From: Sphingobacterium kitahiroshimense
GTDB taxonomy: Bacteria; Bacteroidota; Bacteroidia; Sphingobacteriales; Sphingobacteriaceae
DNA length: 64,000 nucleotides
NCBI RefSeq assembly: GCF_025961315.1
Contig: NZ_JAOQNK010000001.1
Span: 806,001-870,000 of the forward strand
Direction of reading: 5' to 3'
Positions within the stretch are counted from its first letter, which is position 1; the number at the start of each line of letters is the position of its first letter. Below are positions 25,726 through 34,554 of this stretch, one piece after another. Position numbers and translations under genes: made by a program. The notes under the pieces were generated by a model. That model saw nothing but the letters and a program-made list of their open reading frames with translations. It was not told where the DNA came from and searched no databases.

Positions 25726-25889
25726 ATGGAGCAATATGTAACATATATCATCGAAAGTGATCGGGGCTCGTAACTGCATATGAAGCAACGAAGGTTGTTA
25801 AAAGGTGCTTATATTGGATCGTGAAATTGAAACCATTATTGGGGGTTGGGCCTAAGAAAGATGAAATTGAACTTGATGAACTAACGTAG
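25726..25889 (+). pseudogene. Possible remnant of a HigA-type antitoxin N-terminus
   Basis: Two short frames, offset by one shift and a stop near 25771, encode pieces such as VTYIIESDRG, then TAYEATKVVKR and KKDEIELDEL. These resemble the N-terminal part of HigA antitoxins (YEE...KDEIELLTLL), but the helix-turn-helix half is missing. Nothing else is recognisable in 25595-25910. The similarity is short and judged by eye. Confidence 0.3.
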
Positions 25890-25910
25890 GATCTTAATCA
25901 TAAGAAATGT

Positions 25911-27326
25911 TTAAAATGCATTCTTCACGATCGTACCCAACCGTTTCAAATCGGCATGGATCCGATCATTCCATTCTAATGCAAAATTTAACCGCATACA
26001 GTTATGATAACGGTCCTGCAGTGTAAACATTCTACCTGGTGCAAAGCTTATATTCTGACGGATGGCTTTATCAAACAAGGACGCTGTATTAATTCTCTTA
26101 TCCAATTCAAGCCAGAGTACGAATCCGCCTTGAGGTTGTGATATTTTTGTATTATCAGGAAAATATTCTTCGATAGCGCGTTGGTACTGAAAGCAGTTTG
26201 AATATAGCTTATTTCTAAAGTTTTGAAGGTGGTGGTCATAACGGCCATGCTCCATAAAATCTGCAATAACCTCCTGATATAAAACAGGTGTTGAGATGGT
26301 CTGCAGCAGTTTTTGCCGGATGATCTTCTTCTTGAATTTCCCTGGCGCTACGCACCCAACACGGTACCCCGGTGCAAGTGTCTTTGAAAAGGAACCACAC
26401 CACATGACTATTCCAGCTTCATCAAAGGCTTTACAGGGCTTAGGTCTATTGGTGCCAAAGTAAAGGTTACCGTAAAGGTCATCTTCGATCAACGGTATAT
26501 TTCGTTCTGTAAGCATCTTCACCAGTTCGATTTTGTTTTCTTCTGGCATAAGACTGCCTAATGGATTACTGAAATTTGCGGTGAAGCAACATACATCTAT
26601 TTTAGAAATAACTTTCTTTAATGCGTCCATATCGATCCCAGAAATCGGATGGGAAGGTATTTCGATCACATGAAGTCCAAGTGACTTGGCTATTTGAATT
26701 GTCCCGAAGTATACAGGTGTTTCCATTGCGATCGTATCACCTGGCTTTGTCACGGCTAACAAACAATTAAAAATAGCATTCATGGCTCCGGAAGTGGTCA
26801 CCAGATCTTCTTCAGTAAGTTGTCCTTCAAACTCCATGCTCCATTTAGCGATGCTTCTTCTTAAATTGATACTTCCCTGCGCAGGTTCATAACTGGTCCC
26901 ACCGTCGTCAAGTTTTCGTATCACATTCACAATTCCTTTATTTAGTTTTGCTATCGGTAGCATACTTTGTGCAGGAACGCCTAAAGAGAACTGTGTCAGA
27001 TCTTCCTTCTTTAGCGAGTTATAAACTTTATCAATAAGATCTTCCTGGTCATGCTCATTATTCGGGGCTTGTAATCGGCTAACTGAGGGAAGTGATAAAC
27101 GTCGTTGCGCTATTTTACTTACAAAATAACCGGATCGAGGTCTAGATTCAATCAGAGACCTGCTTTCTAACTCTAGAAAGGCCTGTTTAACCGTATTGAT
27201 ACTCACATGATACATCTTCTGAACCACACGCAGCGAAGGGAGTTTATCACCTAATTGCATCGTTCCGGAGACAATCTGTTCTTCAATAATATGAGCAATC
27301 TTGAGGTATAAGGATTCTTTCTTCAT
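25911..27326 (-). CDS. MocR/PdxR-type GntR regulator with aminotransferase domain
   Basis: I choose the ATG at 27326 (471 residues); a TTG 60 bp upstream is less likely. Residues 1-75 are a GntR winged helix (LKIAHIIEEQIVSG...LGDKLPSLRVVQKMYHVSINTVKQAFLELESRSLI). Residues 110-470 are a fold-type I aminotransferase domain with GAMNAIFNCLLAV, FTANFSNPLGSLM, IEDDLYGNL and the PLP-Lys segment CGSFSKTLAPGYRVG. MocR proteins sense PLP or amino-acid adducts and control vitamin B6, GABA or taurine genes. The target is not apparent here. The aminotransferase gene at 24764 is convergent and a possible partner. Confidence 0.9.
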   Translation of the reverse strand: MKKESLYLKIAHIIEEQIVSGTMQLGDKLPSLRVVQKMYHVSINTVKQAFLELESRSLIESRPRSGYFVSKIAQRRLSLPSVSRLQAPNNEHDQEDLIDKVYNSLKKEDLTQFSLGVPAQSMLPIAKLNKGIVNVIRKLDDGGTSYEPAQGSINLRRSIAKWSMEFEGQLTEEDLVTTSGAMNAIFNCLLAVTKPGDTIAMETPVYFGTIQIAKSLGLHVIEIPSHPISGIDMDALKKVISKIDVCCFTANFSNPLGSLMPEENKIELVKMLTERNIPLIEDDLYGNLYFGTNRPKPCKAFDEAGIVMWCGSFSKTLAPGYRVGCVAPGKFKKKIIRQKLLQTISTPVLYQEVIADFMEHGRYDHHLQNFRNKLYSNCFQYQRAIEEYFPDNTKISQPQGGFVLWLELDKRINTASLFDKAIRQNISFAPGRMFTLQDRYHNCMRLNFALEWNDRIHADLKRLGTIVKNAF

Positions 27327-27489
27327 GGACTTATATGCTAATAAATTATCTTCCGCTATTTTTTTCTTATTATTCACTGCCTTCAAATTGTTGGATATTG
27401 AACACGCTGCAATTTACATATTTTAGGATATCATATGTATCCAACAGCACCTATGCTATATGTTTTAAATATTCACTTTTTCATTCAGT

Positions 27490-27882
27490 TTAAAGGTTGA
27501 GCCAATCAATAAGTCGTTCAATCGCCAATTTAAGTTTAGAGATGCTATGATCATCATCTCCGAATGTCTGGATAAAATTTCTTTTTGCTTTGATTTCTAA
27601 TGCTTCCTTAAATTCGACTTGATGAAATTCTGATAAAAAGTAACAAGTCATTTCCACCTTGTTTGAATGATTAATAATTGCAGATGCATAGCCAATAACT
27701 TCTTTAGCCTGCATGATCACAGCTAAAGGGAGTCCAAATTCGGCGGTCAAAATATTTATCCTTGCGTCCTTTCCCTCAAAATCGGATTTCTCCTTGTGTT
27801 TTTTATATAAAGAAACCACAGGGCTGAGTTCGGACAAATAAAAATTTACAATCTTAAATCCATTAATTTCATTAGTCTTCAT
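27490..27882 (-). CDS. Hypothetical protein with weak GNAT-like pattern
   Basis: This 130-residue soluble protein is not clearly recognised. The central strand-turn-strand segment LPLAVIMQAKEVIGYASAIIN resembles the beta strands of GNAT acetyltransferases, but the acetyl-CoA loop is not evident. The N-terminus contains a KHKEKSDFEGKDARI basic patch. It lies upstream of the MocR gene on the same strand with a 163-bp gap and has its own TAnnTTTG box. Function is unknown. Confidence 0.6.
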   Translation of the reverse strand: MKTNEINGFKIVNFYLSELSPVVSLYKKHKEKSDFEGKDARINILTAEFGLPLAVIMQAKEVIGYASAIINHSNKVEMTCYFLSEFHQVEFKEALEIKAKRNFIQTFGDDDHSISKLKLAIERLIDWLNL

Positions 27883-27905
27883 CTTCTTGTTGTATTGGTG
27901 ATAAG

Positions 27906-27913
27906 CAAATTTA
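27906..27913 (-). promoter_or_regulatory. Candidate -7 box
   Basis: The minus strand reads TAAATTTG (TAnnTTTG), giving a leader of about 17 nt for the gene starting at 27882. Confidence 0.4.
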
Positions 27914-28139
27914 AAGACTCTATTTCTTTGGGTACAGATACAGAAATACTAATTTTCATAGGTACAGCTAGTATTTTTTATAAAAGTCCTAACCATTAAT
28001 TTTACACATTTTAAAACGGCATCTAGGAAAAAGAATATAATCAGTAATAAAACTCATTGAGAACGCAATACCTTTCCTTATTTTGATTATATTCATGAAA
28101 AATTGTACCCCTTAACTATAAACTAAAGTAGAAAAGCCA

Positions 28140-29207
28140 ATGGAGTTTCTGATCATATTTTTTCTAATTTCATTTCCACTACTAGGATTTTGGGTTTATA
28201 AACAGTTGCGAAAGAAAGCTAATACCTCTACTAAAATTACGGAATACCTTATCATTGTGGCTTTTTGTATTTCGATTCTACTATTTGTTTTCGGACTTAT
28301 GCTTTATGGCTCGCACTATAAGGAAGCAATAGATATTGTCGACGGCGGTTACTCGCCATTTGCTTTAGAACATAGCTTGACATTAGTTACTTTTTTTGCA
28401 CTTGCCATGTTTGGAATTATAAAGCTATGGTTAAAAGGAAGATCAGCACCTCCACTTCTATTTGTACTGTCACTGATCTTTGTCATTATCGGAATAATTA
28501 TGAGCGTTGCTGTCTTACTACAGATCTCATCGAATACGCAATTCTACGATTCCTGGTTGTTCTTTTTCCTACCCGTCACATATACGGTAACGGCGTTTAT
28601 TTTAATTTTTAGATGTATCGGAGAAGAAGCTATATCCGCAACAAATAAACATTACTCGAATAAATTTCTTAACAACCTGAACATGAAAATGGCGAATGTG
28701 AGCCATCAACCCGTTTACGTTCTCGTCTTTCTTATTCCTGTTTTTGTGATTATTGTTGCAATATTGGTTTTATTTGGACAGGAAGTAAATTCCATAACAA
28801 AAGTATTTACGGAAACGACTACATGGAATTTTTCAAGCAAAACTCACCCACCTTTTTTAGATCATAGGGGACATTATTTATGTACTGTAGCTGTTTGTGG
28901 AGATCCAACGATTGTAAAACCACTTCGTTTAGGGAAAAGGCATGGAAATGAAGTTGTTGTCAACAGGCAACTACTCGTTGCCAATGCTTTCGAAGAACTA
29001 ATTTCAGATCATTTTCCATCTGTACATCAAGTCATCAGAAGATTTTATGATCGTTTTGGTTATCCTTTATCAAAAAAGATTAATACGCCTCAAAAATCTA
29101 ATTTGGTATACAGATTGATGAAACCTCTGGAGTACTTTTTTATCTTTTGTCTGTATTTATTCACTGAAAAACCTGAAGAGAAGATCGCTAAACAATATGC
29201 TTTATAA
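28140..29207 (+). CDS. DUF6688 family membrane protein
   Basis: This 355-residue protein has about five membrane helices (near 2-20, 35-57, 75-95, 100-125, 135-157, with another at 195-218). A cytoplasmic domain ends in the diagnostic DUF6688 block: GHYLCTVAVCGDP, VKPLRLGKRHG, EVVVNRQLLVANAFEELI and FYDRFGYPLSKKI. No reaction is known for the family. It is a single gene, and no promoter match is found in 27914-28139. Confidence 0.8.
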   Translation: MEFLIIFFLISFPLLGFWVYKQLRKKANTSTKITEYLIIVAFCISILLFVFGLMLYGSHYKEAIDIVDGGYSPFALEHSLTLVTFFALAMFGIIKLWLKGRSAPPLLFVLSLIFVIIGIIMSVAVLLQISSNTQFYDSWLFFFLPVTYTVTAFILIFRCIGEEAISATNKHYSNKFLNNLNMKMANVSHQPVYVLVFLIPVFVIIVAILVLFGQEVNSITKVFTETTTWNFSSKTHPPFLDHRGHYLCTVAVCGDPTIVKPLRLGKRHGNEVVVNRQLLVANAFEELISDHFPSVHQVIRRFYDRFGYPLSKKINTPQKSNLVYRLMKPLEYFFIFCLYLFTEKPEEKIAKQYAL

Positions 29208-29311
29208 ACACTAACAGCGCTTTAAGTCAACTATAGATCGCCGTTATCATGTTTGTTTTTACTGTTAAAATGTAAAACATGTATAATTGTGATCAAATTT
29301 TATTATTCCAT

Positions 29312-30184
29312 TTAATGATTTGGTTCAGCATGGATTTCATAGCCAAATCCATCTTCCTTCCAGGACTCTTTCTTTAAAAGAGCCATATTTGAAGTTTTAC
29401 CGAGCCAGATCTTGATCACCTGCTCCGCTCTTACACCTTTCCTAAAAAGCTTTTTGAACTTGGCATGGATACCTTTAGTGGTTTCATCATATTTAGGTTC
29501 TCCATATAGGGAGGATATATATGTTGTAAAAACTTCCAGTTCTCGTTTTCCTATTTCAGGATTAAACTTCCTATAATCCAAATGCTCAAATCGCACATTT
29601 AATTTCGAGAAAATTTCTTTACCGATTTTATTGCTGTAGACTTGAAATTCATAATCTTGTGTTCCATTGTTGGTGTAGCCAATATTTTCATTCGGATCAC
29701 CACTCAGCTCACTCCATTTAACGTGCAAAAAGTCTCCATCGCCAGAAATACGGATTGTTGCAGAATCTTTTACAACTAAGTCCTTTCCTCTATACCCCTT
29801 TAAGTAGGTTTTATAATTTCCTGGTAAATAAAAATAATGCCCCCAAGCTGTAGTAAACCGATATCCTCCGGATTGTTTAACGACAAGATTCAGTTTCTTG
29901 GGACTTCCTTCAACTTCCCATGTGAGCGAATCTAAATTTTGATATTTTAAGGGAATTAGCATTGATCCGTTTGGTCCATTATAAGTACTATCTTTTAGTT
30001 CAAACATCACCATCTCGTAGAAATTTTGATTGCTCTTATCTGCAACTATTCTGATCGGTACTTTTTCTTCTTCGCCAGTAGGATGTTCGACATCAATTTC
30101 GTCGACAAGTGAACCAAGTTCTTTGTCAGAACATGAAATTAGTAAACAGCTTGTTAAAAGTAATAAGCAGATTTTTCTAACCAT
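29312..30184 (-). CDS. Hypothetical lipoprotein
   Basis: This 290-residue protein has a clear SPII signal ending LLISC (Cys18) and a short acidic linker. The rest is mainly beta, including an Ig-like stretch near 40-150, then a helical C-terminal third with many Lys residues. I recognise no family. The gene has a well-placed promoter upstream (30212-30242) and stands alone, divergent from the sulfatase gene. Confidence 0.75.
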   Translation of the reverse strand: MVRKICLLLLTSCLLISCSDKELGSLVDEIDVEHPTGEEEKVPIRIVADKSNQNFYEMVMFELKDSTYNGPNGSMLIPLKYQNLDSLTWEVEGSPKKLNLVVKQSGGYRFTTAWGHYFYLPGNYKTYLKGYRGKDLVVKDSATIRISGDGDFLHVKWSELSGDPNENIGYTNNGTQDYEFQVYSNKIGKEIFSKLNVRFEHLDYRKFNPEIGKRELEVFTTYISSLYGEPKYDETTKGIHAKFKKLFRKGVRAEQVIKIWLGKTSNMALLKKESWKEDGFGYEIHAEPNH

Positions 30185-30211
30185 AATTTAAGTCTTACTT
30201 GGGAGTCTACT

Positions 30212-30242
30212 CAAAAATAAGAATTAAAGCTTTATATTACAA
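30212..30242 (-). promoter_or_regulatory. Candidate promoter with both boxes
   Basis: On the minus strand, TTG (30242-30240), a 20-nt spacer and TATTTTTG (30219-30212) match the Bacteroidota promoter. The leader to the lipoprotein ATG is about 20 nt. Confidence 0.6.
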
Positions 30243-30390
30243 GTTGATCGTGAATATTTTAACCGTTTTTTCATAAAAAACCGTTGTAGTATGTAGTAAA
30301 AATAATATTATTTGTCCTTTCCAATTATTTATACGCTTATTACACCGATTTTATTCTGAAAGCATTTCACAATTTTCTTAGATTGATTAT

Positions 30391-30398
30391 TATATTTG
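30391..30398 (+). promoter_or_regulatory. Candidate -7 box of the sulfatase gene
   Basis: TATATTTG matches TAnnTTTG. It predicts a start site about 16 nt before the TTG start codon at 30421 and so supports that start. Confidence 0.5.
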
Positions 30399-30420
30399 CA
30401 TTGAACCGAAACACTATACC

Positions 30421-31890
30421 TTGAAAAAAAGACATTTATTAACCCTTATGATCGCGGGTATTTTTATTCCGCTTAGTATAATTGCACAAAATAAAAAGAG
30501 CAAACCAAATGTTATCTTTATTTACGTAGATGATTTGGGATATGGTGATTTAAGCTGTTATGGTGCAAAGGCTATTTCGACACCAAATACAGATAAATTG
30601 GCCACAAATGGACTGCGATTTACGCGTGGACATGCAACCTCTGCAACCTGTACTCCTTCCAGATTCGGTTTAATGACCGGTCAGTATCCCTGGAGAAAAC
30701 CGGGAAGAAATATTCTTCCCGGAGATGCAGCTTTGATTATACCAACAGATCAGATTACCTTGCCTAAGGTATTTAAAAATGAAGGTTATACCACTGCTAT
30801 CATTGGTAAATGGCACTTAGGATTAGGTGACCAAATTAATAAGGATTGGAATGCGGATATTAAACCAGGGCCAAATGAGGTCGGGTTTGATTATTCATAT
30901 ATATTTCCTGCAACAGCTGACAGAGTTCCGACCGTCTTTATGGAGAACCATCGGATAATAGGCCTGGATCCTAAAGATCCTATTACCGTGAATTATAAAA
31001 ATAAAATAGGAAATGATCCTACTGGAAAGGAACATCCTGAATTGTTAAAGTTACAATCTTCTGTTGGTCATAACCATACGATCGTAAACGGTATAGGAAG
31101 AATTGGCTATATGTCCGGTGGAAAACAAACAAGATGGACAGACGAAGAATTGGGAACTACGTTTTTAGCTAAAGCTCAGGATTTCATAGCGCAAAATCAT
31201 AAGAAACCATTTTTCCTGTATTTTGCACTGCATGATATTCATGTGCCGCGAATGCCTGCCACCATGTTTAAGGGTAAAAGCAACTTAGGTTATCGGGGTG
31301 ATGCTATTTTGGAAATGGATTGGATCGTTGGTCAAATAACAAAGCAACTTCATGAACTTGGTATTGAACAGAATACGATGATCGTTTTCAGCAGTGACAA
31401 TGGCCCTGTACTGGATGATGGATATGCTGATAAAGCAGAAGAACTAAACGGAATTCACAGTCCCGCAGGTCCACTACGGGGATGGAAAACGGACCTATAT
31501 GAAGGTGGAACCCGTGTCCCTTTTATTATCAGCTGGCCCGCACACATTAAACCTGGTGTAAGTCAAGAATTGGTTTGTCAGATTGATTTCGTTGCCAGTT
31601 TTGCCAGTTATTTCAATCAAAAACTTCCAGATGGACAAGCATCTGATAGTCAAAATTTATGGGATACCTTTGTTGGCAACGCGAAACAAGGAAGAATGAC
31701 ATTGATACAAGAAGGATATAGCAACCTTGCTATTGTATCTGGAGACTGGAAGTATATACCTCCATTTGGAAAAAATGGTCCTCAACTCTACAATCTTAAA
31801 GAAGATCTTGCGGAAGAAATAAATGTATTCGATCAATTTCAGGAACAAGCCGCCATACTAGAGGCATTATTTAAGCAAGAGAAAAATTAA
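30421..31890 (+). CDS. Exported sulfatase, S1 Cys-type
   Basis: This 489-residue enzyme starts with TTG at 30421. This start gives a full signal peptide (MKKRHLL... ending IAQ), whereas the next ATG would remove its basic part. Metal-binding Asp37-Asp38 (VDDLGYGDLS) precede the formylglycine motif C77-T-P-S-R81, which must be oxidised by a maturase to be active. Further signatures are IIGKWHLG, FFLYFALHDIHVPR and VFSSDNGP. The enzyme removes sulfate from an aryl or sugar ester in the periplasm. The substrate is not evident. It stands alone, away from the Sus operon, and no maturase is in the window. Confidence 0.93.
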   Translation: MKKRHLLTLMIAGIFIPLSIIAQNKKSKPNVIFIYVDDLGYGDLSCYGAKAISTPNTDKLATNGLRFTRGHATSATCTPSRFGLMTGQYPWRKPGRNILPGDAALIIPTDQITLPKVFKNEGYTTAIIGKWHLGLGDQINKDWNADIKPGPNEVGFDYSYIFPATADRVPTVFMENHRIIGLDPKDPITVNYKNKIGNDPTGKEHPELLKLQSSVGHNHTIVNGIGRIGYMSGGKQTRWTDEELGTTFLAKAQDFIAQNHKKPFFLYFALHDIHVPRMPATMFKGKSNLGYRGDAILEMDWIVGQITKQLHELGIEQNTMIVFSSDNGPVLDDGYADKAEELNGIHSPAGPLRGWKTDLYEGGTRVPFIISWPAHIKPGVSQELVCQIDFVASFASYFNQKLPDGQASDSQNLWDTFVGNAKQGRMTLIQEGYSNLAIVSGDWKYIPPFGKNGPQLYNLKEDLAEEINVFDQFQEQAAILEALFKQEKN

Positions 31891-31946
31891 ATTAGGATAT
31901 ACACTCATCACTAAATTTAATCATATTATGCTTTAATTATTTATAA

Positions 31947-31979
31947 AAAACAGCTTCAATTGATAATTGAAGCTGTTTT
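31947..31979. terminator. Bidirectional intrinsic terminator
   Basis: A perfect 14-bp stem (31947-31960 with 31966-31979) with A and T flanks sits between the convergent sulfatase and WG-repeat genes. Confidence 0.85.
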
Positions 31980-32020
31980 CACAGCGTGAGAATTTACAAG
32001 ACTTTTTTAATCTAAAACTC

Positions 32021-34537
32021 TTATTTTATTTTGAGATAATCTCCTTTTTCATCAATATATTTCCAGACTGCTTCCTGATAAACCAGCAACGGGAAGATGT
32101 TTTGCTTTGTATCTAAAGGTGAATCGAAGAAGGTGGGTGCATCAAATAAGATTTCTTCAAATTCAATAGGCACGATTACATTTCCTTTAGCATCCGATAT
32201 GCCAAATTTGTTATTTTTTTGAAGCAGAAAATAAGTTCCATTCTGAAGGGCCCGAATCTGTGTGTATTCAACCGGTAACACCTCTTTTCCTGTGGTAAGA
32301 TCTCCCAATCCATACAGATATTCATTACCGTTTACTTTTGGTAAAAAGACTGAATTATTAATAAACACAGATTCTTCGTGGTTTAGCCTAGAATTTGTGA
32401 GATCATATGTCAGGGGAAAGATCAATGCTCCCTTTTTATTGATAAAACCCATTTTAAAAACCAGTGCACGGCTGTCTGAGTTTTCAGATCGACATACCAT
32501 AGCGGCATCGCCCCGGAAATCAAATGCCCAAACATATTTCGGTGAGACGATTACCTCACCCGTATTGTTGATATAGCCATATCCTTTTTCGTTGTACAGC
32601 AAAGCCATGTCACCTTTAAAGGGCAAGATCACCGTTTCCTTACCGGGATCCTTTGGCAGATAACCTTCTTTTACATAGGTTACACTAAATGCTCCTTTGA
32701 ATTCTTTTTTTGCCTTAATATCATAAAGAACCCCGGTTTTGTCATTTTTCGACACTAATAGAAGATTGGGATTATTGATCGGATAAACAGATTGATAATC
32801 AAACGCCTGCAGCTCCATGTCATCCATATTGAGTAAAAGGTATTTTCCTTTTATATCTTTTATTAAACAGTATTTAACTCCTATGGTGTCTATTCGTTGA
32901 ATAGCTGTCTCCAATATCTTTTTTCCTGCAAGATCATACAGATCACTACTCTGATTATCCATATCATCTGCATCTTTTTTCCGGACATTGTTTGCTTTTA
33001 TAAGGTTTCTATTCCCGAATTTCCCCATAATAAAGCTATCGTAAACGGGTGGAATGATTTCCTTTCTGGTATCTAAATCGTAAATGCCCATTTGTCCATT
33101 TTTGATGAATGTCATCAGATTTTTCGGCGCATCATAGAGTTCGGAAATCCCTTCAAAATCGCTTAACATCAGGTGTCCATCTTGATCAAATAGGCTGGAG
33201 ATTTTATTTTTCTCGGTAATGATATATTGCTCTTTTGGTTCGTTGTTCTTAAACTTAAAAAGATCAATCTTATAATATTGTGGCTCAATATAGATGTTTG
33301 TATTGGCAAAATACAAACCATAATATGCGCCTTTTTTAATCTTAAAAGTAGCTAGGTTATTACTGCCGGATGAGTAAAAGTAATCATTGACATGTGTTAT
33401 TTCTCCATTCTCGATTTCGAAAAGCACCTTCCGCGTCTTATCCATCAGATAAGACTTTTGCTGTTTTTTAACAACAAAATAATCGTCGTATACTTTTATA
33501 TCATCATATTCATTTGGTATAATAACTGACCCTGTTAGGTCTGAAATTCCTTTTTTATGCTGTTTTGTGGTCAACAGATATTCTCCATAATAACCTAAAT
33601 ATGAATTATCGTTAGGCAGTTCGATATTATCGAAATCAAATGGTATTTTCAGATCACCGTCCTGCCCGTATACACCATACTTGTTATTTTCTTTTACAAG
33701 TAAAACACCTGTTAATATTTTGGCATCAACAAACTCTCTTTTTGATGGTATATGTATGATAAGCGGTTGTCCATTTTTTGAAAAGGAAGCCACCCAGTTA
33801 TCACTCCGCATATTCCAATGTGCATGCTCGTATTTAAATGGAACGAGCACTTTTTCACTCCAATCCATGACTCCCCACTTACCATTTTGCTGTGCATATA
33901 CATAGGCTGAACCATTGCCACATCCACCACAATAATCAAATGCATCATAGCCCTGACTGGTCGTTACTTTATTTTGCAATTTACTGTATAAATACCATTT
34001 CCCATTTTGTTTAACATCAAAATATTCACCATCTAAATATCCGATATCATCGAAATAAGGTAAAAAAGTTTTATCAGCTAAAAATAAGCTGACCTTTCCA
34101 TTGCGCTTTACCTTCCAGAACTGCCGAAATTCGATATCAATATCATCGTAGTCTGCTGCTAACAAAAGATCTCCTTTTGGCGAAATAATTCCGATTTTTC
34201 CATTTTTCAGATACTTCAATACACTTTTTGGAAGAAAATCTGCTTCCTCTTTAATCTCACGTTGATAATCTTGTACTGAATACGCATCGTTAAAACTTAC
34301 GGGGGTAGTTTCTGCAAGTTCAATTTTCTCCCCATGCACATTAATATAATAAACCCGACCTTTATCTGTTATTTTCGCGAAGCCATTTCTAAAAGGTGCC
34401 ATACGATCTTCTTCAACATATGAACTGCTTATTTGTGCTGCTGCAGGATTTGAAAAACAAAGTGTTGCAGCAAAACAGCATGTAGTAAGTATAAAATTCA
34501 AATTCTTGTATTTTAAATATGATGAAAATGATGTCAT
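32021..34537 (-). CDS. Exported WG-repeat protein (second of a tandem pair)
   Basis: This 838-residue protein has a signal peptide (cleavage near 35, PAAAQ) and is built of WG beta-hairpin repeats. Examples are NGKIGIISPKGDLLLA, NGKWGVMDW, NNKYGVYGQDG, GYGYINNTGEVIVSPKY and NNKFGISDAKGNVIVPIEF. At least ten are visible by eye, probably stacking into a solenoid or propeller. WG-repeat proteins are abundant in Bacteroidota and their role is largely unknown. It lies 17 bp downstream of a paralogue of similar length and is almost certainly co-transcribed with it. Confidence 0.85.
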   Translation of the reverse strand: MTSFSSYLKYKNLNFILTTCCFAATLCFSNPAAAQISSSYVEEDRMAPFRNGFAKITDKGRVYYINVHGEKIELAETTPVSFNDAYSVQDYQREIKEEADFLPKSVLKYLKNGKIGIISPKGDLLLAADYDDIDIEFRQFWKVKRNGKVSLFLADKTFLPYFDDIGYLDGEYFDVKQNGKWYLYSKLQNKVTTSQGYDAFDYCGGCGNGSAYVYAQQNGKWGVMDWSEKVLVPFKYEHAHWNMRSDNWVASFSKNGQPLIIHIPSKREFVDAKILTGVLLVKENNKYGVYGQDGDLKIPFDFDNIELPNDNSYLGYYGEYLLTTKQHKKGISDLTGSVIIPNEYDDIKVYDDYFVVKKQQKSYLMDKTRKVLFEIENGEITHVNDYFYSSGSNNLATFKIKKGAYYGLYFANTNIYIEPQYYKIDLFKFKNNEPKEQYIITEKNKISSLFDQDGHLMLSDFEGISELYDAPKNLMTFIKNGQMGIYDLDTRKEIIPPVYDSFIMGKFGNRNLIKANNVRKKDADDMDNQSSDLYDLAGKKILETAIQRIDTIGVKYCLIKDIKGKYLLLNMDDMELQAFDYQSVYPINNPNLLLVSKNDKTGVLYDIKAKKEFKGAFSVTYVKEGYLPKDPGKETVILPFKGDMALLYNEKGYGYINNTGEVIVSPKYVWAFDFRGDAAMVCRSENSDSRALVFKMGFINKKGALIFPLTYDLTNSRLNHEESVFINNSVFLPKVNGNEYLYGLGDLTTGKEVLPVEYTQIRALQNGTYFLLQKNNKFGISDAKGNVIVPIEFEEILFDAPTFFDSPLDTKQNIFPLLVYQEAVWKYIDEKGDYLKIK

Positions 34538-34554
34538 AAGCGATTATATTTAGA

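Noticed and set aside
30250..30290. AACCGTTTTTT and AAAAAACCGTT flanking CAT upstream of the sulfatase
   Set aside because: The arms are not complementary beyond the T and A runs, so there is no true hairpin.
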